A stretch of DNA of 64,000 nt from Limnohabitans sp. MORI2 (GTDB lineage: Bacteria; Pseudomonadota; Gammaproteobacteria; Burkholderiales; Burkholderiaceae_C): the NCBI RefSeq assembly GCF_027925025.1, contig NZ_AP027058.1:1612001-1676000 (forward strand). Direction: 5' to 3'. The translations under genes and the position numbers were made by a program. Shown here in pieces: positions 57,503 to 64,000 of this stretch; position 1 is the stretch's first letter, and the number at the start of each line of letters is the position of its first letter. The notes beneath the pieces were generated by a model, which did no database searches, was not told where the DNA came from, and saw nothing but the letters and a program-made list of their open reading frames with translations.

Positions 57503-58555
57503 TTATTGGAACTGGCTCAAGAAGCGAATGTCGCCATCGAAGAACAAGCGCAAGTCGTTCACGCCGTAACGCAGCATGGTGAAACGATCCATACCCATGC
57601 CAAAGGCAAAGCCGATGAAACGCTCAGGGTCGAGGCCCATATTGCGCACCACGTTCGGATGCACTTGGCCTGAGCCCCCCACTTCGAGCCAACGGCCTGC
57701 CAAAGCGCCGCTTTGGAATTGGATGTCAATCTCAGCGCTGGGCTCTGTGAATGGGAAGAAGCTGGGACGGAAGCGCAGCACCAAGTCATCGCTTTCGAAG
57801 AAGGTGCGACAGAAATCGGTGATGACCACTTTGAGATCTTTGAAGCTCACGTTCTCGCCAATCCACAAGCCTTCGCACTGGTGGAACATGGGCGAGTGCG
57901 TGGCATCGCTGTCCACACGGTAGGTGCGACCTGGTGCGATGACGCGAATTTCGGGCATGCCTTGACCGGCATCCAAACGCGCTTGGTAGCGCTTGACATG
58001 CTGCACAGCGTGGCGCACTTGCATGGGGCTGGTGTGCGTGCGCAGCAAGTTAGGAGCCTCGGGGCTGCCACCTTCCACATAGAAGGTGTCGTGCATAGAA
58101 CGTGCTGGGTGATCTTCAGGCGTGTTGAGCGCAGTGAAGTTGAACCAGTCGGTTTCAATCTCTGGGCCTTGGGCCACTTCAAACCCCATCGAACCAAAAA
58201 TGGCTTCAACGCGTTCAAGCGTGATCGTGACAGGGTGCAAACCGCCAGCCATACGGGCACGACCGGGCAAGGTCACATCGAGGGCTTCGGCTTTGAGTTG
58301 GGTCTCGAGTTCGGCATCGGCCAAGGCTTGGCGACGGGCCGTGAGTGCTGCTTCAATCGCTTGCTTGGCCACGTTGATGGCGGCACCGGTCGATTTCTTT
58401 TCTTCGACGCTCAATGCAGCCATGCCTTTCATCATCTCGGTGATGCGGCCTGACTTTCCCAAGAACTGGGCTTTGGCGTTTTCAAGATCAGCCGGTGTGG
58501 TGCTTTGTGCAAACAGGGCCTGGGCACTGGCGACCAGAGAATCCAACTCGTTCAT
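57503..58555 (-). CDS. pheS: Phenylalanyl-tRNA synthetase alpha subunit
   Basis: 350 residues. An N-terminal coiled coil is followed by class II motifs: [20 protein letters not shown], the [13 protein letters not shown] loop (motif 2 region), [37 protein letters not shown] and [20 protein letters not shown] (motif 3). Preceded by a terminator/attenuator-like hairpin at 58627-58664. Confidence 0.96.
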   Translation of the reverse strand: MNELDSLVASAQALFAQSTTPADLENAKAQFLGKSGRITEMMKGMAALSVEEKKSTGAAINVAKQAIEAALTARRQALADAELETQLKAEALDVTLPGRARMAGGLHPVTITLERVEAIFGSMGFEVAQGPEIETDWFNFTALNTPEDHPARSMHDTFYVEGGSPEAPNLLRTHTSPMQVRHAVQHVKRYQARLDAGQGMPEIRVIAPGRTYRVDSDATHSPMFHQCEGLWIGENVSFKDLKVVITDFCRTFFESDDLVLRFRPSFFPFTEPSAEIDIQFQSGALAGRWLEVGGSGQVHPNVVRNMGLDPERFIGFAFGMGMDRFTMLRYGVNDLRLFFDGDIRFLSQFQ

Positions 58556-58626
58556 AACTTTGATGATTCCAATTTTCCCCTCATCATGAAAGTTATTTCA
58601 TTGAAAAATTTGGGGAGCGAAGAAAA

Positions 58627-58664
58627 CAAAAAAGGGATTGAAGCTGTGTAGCCCCAACCCCTTT
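58627..58664 (-). terminator. Terminator or attenuator between rplT and pheS
   Basis: On the minus strand AAAGGGGTTG pairs with CAATCCCTTT (one G-U pair), with an inner GCT/AGC stem, followed by TTTTTT. It lies 26 bases after the rplT stop and about 70 bases before pheS. Partial read-through here would set pheST expression, as attenuation does in enterobacteria. No leader peptide rich in Phe was found in the short gap. Confidence 0.75.
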
Positions 58665-58690
58665 ACTCGTGGGTGGTTAACCCTTGACTA

Positions 58691-59050
58691 TCAAGCAGCC
58701 AATTTGGCTTTGACTTGATTCACGATGCTGGTGAAAGCAGCCATGTCGTGAACGGCCAAGTCGGCCAACATCTTGCGGTCGATTTCGATCGCTGCCTTTT
58801 TCAGGCCGTTGGCGAATTGGCTATATGTCAGACCGCATTGACGTGCGGCAGCATTGATACGAGCGATCCACAGCTGACGGAACACGCGCTTTTTAGTGCG
58901 GCGATCGCGGTAAGCATATTGACCGGCCTTCATCACCGCTTGTTTAGCGATGCGGAAGACGTTACCGCGGCGGCCGCGGAAACCTTTGGCTAAAGCCAGA
59001 ACTTTTTTGTGACGGGCACGGGCCGTAACACCACGTTTGACGCGAGGCAT
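58691..59050 (-). CDS. rplT: 50S ribosomal protein L20
   Basis: 119 residues, starting [20 protein letters not shown] with [20 protein letters not shown] and [20 protein letters not shown], the full family pattern. L20 usually represses its own operon by binding the rpmI leader. It lies 26 bases after rpmI. Confidence 0.97.
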   Translation of the reverse strand: MPRVKRGVTARARHKKVLALAKGFRGRRGNVFRIAKQAVMKAGQYAYRDRRTKKRVFRQLWIARINAAARQCGLTYSQFANGLKKAAIEIDRKMLADLAVHDMAAFTSIVNQVKAKLAA

Positions 59051-59076
59051 AGTTTTTCTCCTTGTTCGTCAGTTAA

Positions 59077-59280
59077 TTACAGGCCGCACTTGGGCAGCAT
59101 TTGCGCCATGTGACCCATGTTGGTCTCATGCACATTCACTGCACCACGCAAGTGACGCTTGTTCTTGGTCGTCTTCTTGGTCAAGATGTGACGCTTGAAG
59201 GCTTGACCGCGTTTCACGGTACCGCCTGGACGAACGCGGAAGCGCTTTTTAGCGCTGCTTTTGGTCTTCATTTTGGGCAT
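59077..59280 (-). CDS. rpmI: 50S ribosomal protein L35
   Basis: 67 residues: [20 protein letters not shown] with [20 protein letters not shown] and a C-terminal [14 protein letters not shown]. Between infC and rplT in the standard order, 87 bases after infC. Confidence 0.97.
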   Translation of the reverse strand: MPKMKTKSSAKKRFRVRPGGTVKRGQAFKRHILTKKTTKNKRHLRGAVNVHETNMGHMAQMLPKCGL

Positions 59281-59367
59281 TTAGATGCTCCTTTATTTGT
59301 GCTCGTGAGGCGCCTGCACACCGATGTGCAGTCTTGTTAGCCCCGAGACACTAATTTGCGTCGCCTT

Positions 59368-59967
59368 TTATGCAGAGGCTGCCGGAGCAGCTTCTGCAGC
59401 GGGTTTGGCGGCGCCACCCGATTTCTTCTTACCAGGCGCGACCATCATGATCATTTGACGCCCTTCGAGTTTGGGGAACTGTTCGACCACGATCAGATCC
59501 GCCAACTCATCACGGATGCGCTGCAACAGCGCCATACCGATTTCTTGATGCGTGATCTCGCGGCCACGAAAGCGCAGCGTGATCTTGCATTTATCGCCAT
59601 CATCCAAGAAGCGCTTGATGTTGCGCATCTTGATGTTGTAGTCACCATCATCGGTACCGGGGCGGAACTTGATTTCCTTGACCTCGATGACCTTTTGCTT
59701 CGCTTTCGCTTCCGCAGCCTTCTTTTGCTCTTGGTACTTGAACTTACCGTAATCCATCAAACGGCACACCGGCGGCACAGCCGTGGCAGCAATTTCAACC
59801 AAGTCAACATCTAACTCACCGGCCATGCGCAAGGCATCAGCCAAGCTCACGATACCGAGGGGTTCGTTGTCAGGACCTGAAAGGCGGACTTCCGGGGCCA
59901 TGATTTCCCGGTTAAGGCGGTGTTTGCGTTCCTCGCGCTGACGGCGATCGCGAAATTCTGTAGCGAT
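59368..59967 (-). CDS. infC: Translation initiation factor IF-3 with ATC start codon
   Basis: 199 residues if translation begins at ATC 59965-59967. The sequence before the first in-frame ATG (59901) reads [20 protein letters not shown], then EI. These are 22 residues conserved in betaproteobacterial IF-3 as I recall, preceded by AAGGA with suitable spacing. Starting at the ATG would delete part of the N-terminal domain. The N-terminal motif [20 protein letters not shown] and the C-terminal [20 protein letters not shown] and [10 protein letters not shown] are typical. A rare start codon fits known IF-3 autoregulation. The Ala-rich end ([14 protein letters not shown]) is an addition. Confidence 0.93.
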   Translation of the reverse strand: MATEFRDRRQREERKHRLNREIMAPEVRLSGPDNEPLGIVSLADALRMAGELDVDLVEIAATAVPPVCRLMDYGKFKYQEQKKAAEAKAKQKVIEVKEIKFRPGTDDGDYNIKMRNIKRFLDDGDKCKITLRFRGREITHQEIGMALLQRIRDELADLIVVEQFPKLEGRQMIMMVAPGKKKSGGAAKPAAEAAPAASA

Positions 59968-60043
59968 GGTGACTATCCTTAAAAATCAAAAACAAACCGA
60001 CACACGTGTGCCACGCACAACTCTTGGCAATTTCTCAATGAAA

Positions 60044-61951
60044 TCAGCTTTTGAGGGAGATGTCAGAAACGATCTTTTCACAGAAGGCTTCGAGGGACAT
60101 CACACCGAGGTCTTGGTTGCCTCGGGCGCGCACTGCGACGGCGCCAGCTTCCTTCTCTTTGTCGCCTACGACCAAGATGTAGGGAAGCTTTTGCATTGAA
60201 TGCTCGCGTATTTTATACGTGATTTTCTCGTTTCGGAGGTCTAATTCGACCCTAACCCCTTGATTTCGCAGCGTTTTTGCAACTTCTTTGCAATATTCGA
60301 CCTGCGAATCGGTGATATTGAGCACCGAAACTTGAATTGGAGCGAGCCAAGTGGGCAAGGCGCCCGCGTGTTGCTCCACCAAAATTCCGATGAAACGCTC
60401 CAAGCTACCCACGATGGCGCGGTGCAACATGATGGGGCGATGGCGTGAGCCGTCTTCGCCCACAAATTCAGCATCCAAGCGCTCTGGCAGGTTGGGATCG
60501 ACCTGAATCGTGCCGCATTGCCACTCGCGGCCAATCGCGTCTTTCAGGGTGTATTCGATCTTGGGTCCATAGAAAGCACCCTCACCTGGCAAATACGAAA
60601 ACTCGCAGCCTGACGTACGCAGGCCTTCGGCCAAGGCATTTTCCGCACGATCCCAACTTTCCTCTGTGCCAATGCGTTTCTCTGGGCGGGTTGAGAGCTT
60701 GTAAATGATGTCGGTGAAACCAAAGTCCTTGTAAACCTTTTGCAGCAAAGTGGTGAACGCCACCACTTCGGCTTGAATTTGATCTTCTGTACAAAAGATG
60801 TGTCCATCGTCTTGTGTGAATGCACGCACACGCATGATGCCGTGCAAACCGCCGCTGGGTTCGTTGCGGTGACATTGGCCAAACTCACCAAAGCGCAATG
60901 GCAAATCGCGGTAGCTCTTGATACCTTGCTTGAAGATGATGATGTGGCCAGGGCAGTTCATCGGCTTCAACGCGTAGTCGCGCTTTTCCGATTCGGTGAC
61001 AAACATGTTTTCGCGGTATTTGTCCCAGTGACCGGTTTTCTCCCACAAGCTCTGATCCAGGATCTGTGGACCCTTCACCTCTAGGTAACCGTTGTCACGA
61101 TAGACACGGCGCATGTATTGCTCCACCTCTTGCCACACGGTCCAACCTTTGGGATGCCAAAACACGGTGCCAGGTGAATGCTCGTCAATGTGGAACAGGT
61201 CAAGCTCACGGCCCAGTTTGCGATGGTCACGTTTCTCGGCTTCTTCCAAACGTGTGAGGTATTGCTGCAAATCGTCTTTGCTGGCCCAGGCGGTACCGTA
61301 AATGCGTTGCAGCATTTCGTTTTTGCTGTCGCCGCGCCAATAGGCACCTGCCACTTTCATCAGCTTGAAATGCTTGAGCTTGCCAGTACTGGGCACGTGT
61401 GGACCACGGCACAAGTCTTCGAAGCTGCCCTCGCGGTACAAGCTCACATCTTCGTTGCTAGGAATGCTGCCAATGATCTCGGCCTTGTAATGCTCGCCCA
61501 AACCTTTGAAATAGGCCACAGCTTCATCACGCGGCAACACGCGACGCACCACAGGTTCGTCTTTGTTGGCCAACTCAGCCATGCGCTTTTCAATCGCCAC
61601 CAAGTCTTCTGGTGTGAAAGGTCGGCTGTAGGAGAAGTCGTAATAAAAGCCGTTGTCGATCACGGGGCCAATCGTGACTTGCGCCTCTGGGAACAAATCC
61701 TTAACCGCGTATGCCAGCAAGTGGGCGGTGGAGTGACGAATCACCTCCAAGCCTTCGGCGTCTTTGGCCGTGATGATGGCCAAGCTCGCATTGGCATTCA
61801 TCGTGTAGCTGGTGTCCACCACCTTGCCATCGACCTTGCCTGCCAAAGCAGCCTTGGCCAAACCTGCGCCAATAGAGGCTGCCACTTCGGCCACTGTCAC
61901 AGGGCCTGGAAAGTCACGTTGCGAACCGTCGGGAAGAGTAATCTGAACCAT
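60044..61951 (-). CDS. thrS: Threonyl-tRNA synthetase
   Basis: 635 residues. The N-terminal TGS domain ([20 protein letters not shown]) is followed by the editing domain ([20 protein letters not shown]) and the class II core with [20 protein letters not shown] (zinc Cys), [22 protein letters not shown] loop (seen as [19 protein letters not shown]) and [18 protein letters not shown]. The anticodon domain ends the protein. First gene of the thrS-infC-rpmI-rplT-pheST-ihfA series. A hairpin with T tract lies just before its start codon. Confidence 0.96.
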   Translation of the reverse strand: MVQITLPDGSQRDFPGPVTVAEVAASIGAGLAKAALAGKVDGKVVDTSYTMNANASLAIITAKDAEGLEVIRHSTAHLLAYAVKDLFPEAQVTIGPVIDNGFYYDFSYSRPFTPEDLVAIEKRMAELANKDEPVVRRVLPRDEAVAYFKGLGEHYKAEIIGSIPSNEDVSLYREGSFEDLCRGPHVPSTGKLKHFKLMKVAGAYWRGDSKNEMLQRIYGTAWASKDDLQQYLTRLEEAEKRDHRKLGRELDLFHIDEHSPGTVFWHPKGWTVWQEVEQYMRRVYRDNGYLEVKGPQILDQSLWEKTGHWDKYRENMFVTESEKRDYALKPMNCPGHIIIFKQGIKSYRDLPLRFGEFGQCHRNEPSGGLHGIMRVRAFTQDDGHIFCTEDQIQAEVVAFTTLLQKVYKDFGFTDIIYKLSTRPEKRIGTEESWDRAENALAEGLRTSGCEFSYLPGEGAFYGPKIEYTLKDAIGREWQCGTIQVDPNLPERLDAEFVGEDGSRHRPIMLHRAIVGSLERFIGILVEQHAGALPTWLAPIQVSVLNITDSQVEYCKEVAKTLRNQGVRVELDLRNEKITYKIREHSMQKLPYILVVGDKEKEAGAVAVRARGNQDLGVMSLEAFCEKIVSDISLKS

Positions 61952-61963
61952 GTGTCTTCAATG

Positions 61964-61987
61964 AAAAAGCGCGGCAACGGCCGCGCT
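61964..61987 (-). terminator. Terminator-like hairpin in the thrS leader
   Basis: On the minus strand AAGCGCGG-CCGTTG-CCGCGCTT is a perfect 8-bp GC-rich stem followed by TTT, ending 12 bases before the thrS ATG. No gene ends upstream on that strand within the window, so it may act as a transcription attenuator or translational control element for thrS. Confidence 0.6.
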
Positions 61988-62266
61988 TGTGAAATATGCT
62001 GAAACGCTGAAGCGCAATTTTACGCTCCCCCTCAATGCGCATTTAAAGCATGGCGAATGGCAAGTACGAGATGCAGTGATTCTGCGGTTCTTCGAAAGTT
62101 TTTCTGCGGAGCAAAGCATAACTCTTGCATTTTTTGCGCATAACTCTCAGAAAACCAACTTAGAACCATGCTTCATACGCCAATTGGCGTATATACGTGA
62201 AAACCCTGAAAAAATAGAATTTAGCGATTACAAATCAATTTAGACGATTTTTGCTTATTCGCCAAT
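61988..62266. promoter_or_regulatory. Divergent intergenic region between thrS and the two-partner secretion locus
   Basis: About 280 AT-rich bases with no convincing gene; an 84-codon frame at 61989-62243 looks non-coding. At 62175-62192 ATACGCCAATTGGCGTAT is a perfect 18-bp palindrome, about 75 bases before the exoprotein start codon, and a likely operator. Promoters for thrS (leftward) and the secretion genes (rightward) must lie here. I could not fix their hexamers. Confidence 0.5.
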
Positions 62267-63138
62267 ATGAACACCAGTTGTTACAAAGTCATCTTTTCTA
62301 AACGCCTAGGTACTTTAGTCGCTGTTGGTGAACATACCACTGCCTGCGGTAAAGCAGCGAGTGGACAAGCACATCGAGGTGTGGCCCATGGCATGTCATT
62401 CGTATTTGGCAACACCGATGGATTTGTTGGCATCTTACGGTTGAGTTTTGCATCGATTGCCTTAGCCTGCTTATCACTCGGCTCCTCGCAAGCTCAATCT
62501 AGCTTGCCGACCCTCTCAGCGAGCGCCCTCCCCCAAGGGGCCACTGTTAGCAAGGGCATCGCTTCTATCAGTACCAGCGGTGCCCAGATGGCAATCACAC
62601 AATCCAGCGACAAAGCCAGCGTCAATTGGCAAAGTTTTAACGTGGGTACAAGTGCGTCAGTCAACATTGCACAACCCAGTTCAACGGCTGTATTGCTGAA
62701 CCGCGTGGTGGGAAACGACCCTACCCAAATTTTGGGAAAGCTGTCAGCTAACGGACAAGTCATTTTGCTCAACCCCAATGGCATCTTGTTCGGCAAGAAC
62801 GGCTCCGTCACAGCCAGCGCATTTACTGCCAGCACCTTTGGGCTATCGACAATACACAGAGCAGCATCACAGCAGCACCATCAGGCGCGCCTGCTGTTCC
62901 GCCAATTGCCTCAACTTCCAAGCCTTTCTATACAGCAGATGACTTTAAATTTCGCTTAAAACTTGGTAATCAAGAAGCGTCTAGCTTAAGCCCTGATGGA
63001 TTGGCAGCTTGCCTGTCAGAGAGCACCACTGATTGCGTGTGCAAGTCTGAAGGTGGCGACGGCAATGAAAGTAGCGTGAGTTGCAGTAGCAACAGCAAAT
63101 CAGTCAAAAGCAATTCGTTGATTCATTCAGACGGATAA
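62267..63138 (+). pseudogene. Two-partner secretion exoprotein (TpsA/FhaB-like), internally deleted and out of frame
   Basis: The first 190 or so codons are a good TpsA N-terminus. They begin with an extended signal peptide region (MNTSCYKVIFSKRLGTLVAV, GEHTTACGKAASG), then a second hydrophobic signal part ending SSQAQS. The TPS domain follows, with ASVNWQSFNVGTSASVNIAQ, NRVVGNDPTQILGKLSANGQ and LLNPNGILFGKNGSV. After TASTFGLS (about 62844) the frame turns to nonsense and stops at 62959. The adjacent frame continues sensibly (DNTQSSITAAPSGAPAVPPI ... LAACLSESTTDCVC ... LIHSDG) to a stop at 63136-63138, like an exoprotein tail. Full TpsA proteins are usually over 1,000 residues, so most of the gene is missing. 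Confidence 0.75.
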
Positions 63139-63182
63139 ATCCAATTACACAATTGGAAGCTTTCACCCAACACCCCAAAAAG

Positions 63183-64000
63183 ATGAAACCACACCCATCT
63201 AAATTACTCTCTCGCAAACTACCAATCATCGCCAGTGCATGCATTTACGGACTAGCGCTGCAACATGTCAACGCCCAAACTTCACTCGGTGCCACAGACG
63301 TGCTTCGTAATATTGAGCAAAGCACACAAGAGCTCTCACGTGGGCGTTATCAACCCGCACCGAAAAAAGCATCCACAAGTGAAACGGAAAAGAGCATTGC
63401 ACGATTGAATGAGATTCGCGTGCAAAGTCCTTTGTTTCAAAAAGAGTTAATGGGCTATTTGCTCACGGAAATCAACAAGCCAGTTTCCGCACAAAAACTC
63501 ACTGAATTCAAAACTTTTGCATGGGAACTCTTTCAAAGCAAGGGGTATCTCGCCTATATCACCACGCATACACAAACCGAAGCTAACGGCACAGTGCTCA
63601 CAGTCAAGGTCTCACTCCCTACACTGAATAAAGTCTCCGTTGTAACTACCGAGAGGAATCTGGGCAAAGAGTACATTCAAGAAGTCACACGCCGCTTCAA
63701 TGCCATTTACAAAACAGGTATGCCGATTGACATTCAAGGAATTGAAAACCAGTTGAATGCAGCATCGTATGACTTGCCAGTTGACTTGGAAGTCAGCCTG
63801 AAACAAATCAACGACAACGGCGTGGATGTAGAAATCCACTTACGTCTTTTAGAAGCGCAATTTGGAAAAATACTAGGCGGAGTTGTTCAAGCCAACAACT
63901 ATGGACTCTCACAATTCGGACGCGATCAGTTACTCGGCAACCTCAGAGTTGCTGGCTTCAGTCCATCTTCGGAACTGACCCTCACAACCCAACAATCCAC
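63183..64000 (+). CDS. TpsB-family outer-membrane transporter (ShlB/FhaC-like), 3' end cut off by window edge
   Basis: 272 codons from ATG 63183 (MKPHPSKLLSRKLPIIASAC...). The signal peptide ends near HVNAQT. A POTRA-type region follows (RLNEIRVQSPLFQKELMGYL, KLTEFKTFAWELFQSKGYLA, then a second unit around VEIHLRLLEAQFGKILGGVV). The start of the FhaC-like beta-barrel part is AQFGKILGGVVQANNYGLSQ with FGRDQLLGNLRVAGF. It would export the exoprotein encoded 45 bases upstream, which is broken. Identity rests on layout and neighbour; the barrel lies beyond the window. Confidence 0.75.
   Translation, partial: MKPHPSKLLSRKLPIIASACIYGLALQHVNAQTSLGATDVLRNIEQSTQELSRGRYQPAPKKASTSETEKSIARLNEIRVQSPLFQKELMGYLLTEINKPVSAQKLTEFKTFAWELFQSKGYLAYITTHTQTEANGTVLTVKVSLPTLNKVSVVTTERNLGKEYIQEVTRRFNAIYKTGMPIDIQGIENQLNAASYDLPVDLEVSLKQINDNGVDVEIHLRLLEAQFGKILGGVVQANNYGLSQFGRDQLLGNLRVAGFSPSSELTLTTQQS

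Noticed and set aside
61989..62243. 84-codon plus-strand frame between thrS and the secretion locus
   Set aside because: Starts on the thrS leader hairpin, has no Shine-Dalgarno or family resemblance, and overlaps the palindrome; treated as non-coding.

Overview
The window looks like chromosomal DNA of a betaproteobacterium, most likely Burkholderiales/Comamonadaceae. The reasons are the phaCAB cluster with class I PHA synthase, a phasin and an intracellular PHB depolymerase, a very long RpoD with a Lys/Ala-rich N-terminal tail, the iscRSUA-hscBA-fdx order, and the thrS-infC-rpmI-rplT-pheST-ihfA-merR order. The placement rests on gene content and protein character only; no database was searched.

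Layout. 1-4041 (minus): a tight run HDAC-like deacetylase, thioesterase, nitroreductase, pncB, nhaD (cut by the window edge). 4.2-6.6 kb: phasin, patatin-like lipoprotein, and an SDR dehydrogenase behind a 28-bp perfect palindrome of LiuR type. 6.7-11.3 kb: dnaG and rpoD, with a terminator hairpin directly in front of dnaG. 11.4-12.7 kb: BLUF photoreceptor and a TPR protein. 12.8-19.0 kb (minus): iscR-iscS-iscU-iscA-hscB-hscA-fdx, continuing into dnaQ and tRNA-Val. 19.1-22.6 kb: uvrB and an aromatic/aspartate aminotransferase gene.

22,594-29,447 is the accessory region: a 6,854-bp IS1595-family transposon. It has 24-bp terminal inverted repeats (one mismatch) and an exact 8-bp target duplication (GCATGCAG). 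Besides its transposase it carries three genes of unknown function and a two-gene module, an AAA+ ATPase followed by a subtilisin-like protease. The module resembles the IetAS pair known as a plasmid-borne toxin/antitoxin-like and anti-phage system. The protease keeps its catalytic residues but appears to lose its C-terminus at a junction with a second, startless reading frame. The element landed between the aminotransferase stop codon and that gene's own terminator. It is the most interesting object in the window.

29.5-33.7 kb: DODA-type dioxygenase, PHB depolymerase with a histone-like tail, RnfB-like ferredoxin, MFS transporter. 33.8-41.9 kb: a complete propionyl-CoA to succinyl-CoA operon (mutase, MeaB, PccB, PccA, epimerase) with a divergent GntR regulator. 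42-47.3 kb: dusA, nfeD/SPFH pair, aminotransferase-dehydrogenase-methyltransferase run. 47.5-51.2 kb: phaCAB. 51.3-54 kb: small membrane protein, PgeF-like protein, ABM/FAH/Nudix run, tRNA-Pro. 54.1-62 kb: the translation operon, in which infC most likely starts at ATC and two leader hairpins sit before thrS and pheS. 62.2-64 kb: a two-partner secretion locus in which the exoprotein gene is reduced to its N-terminal domain joined out of frame to its tail, followed by the start of its transporter gene (cut by the window end).

Metabolically the core genes fit together. Acetyl-CoA is stored as PHB (phaCAB, phasin) and mobilised by PhaZ. Propionyl-CoA is drained through the methylmalonyl-CoA pathway. 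Shared TGC-N3-GCA dyads before the phasin and depolymerase genes suggest a common PHA regulator.
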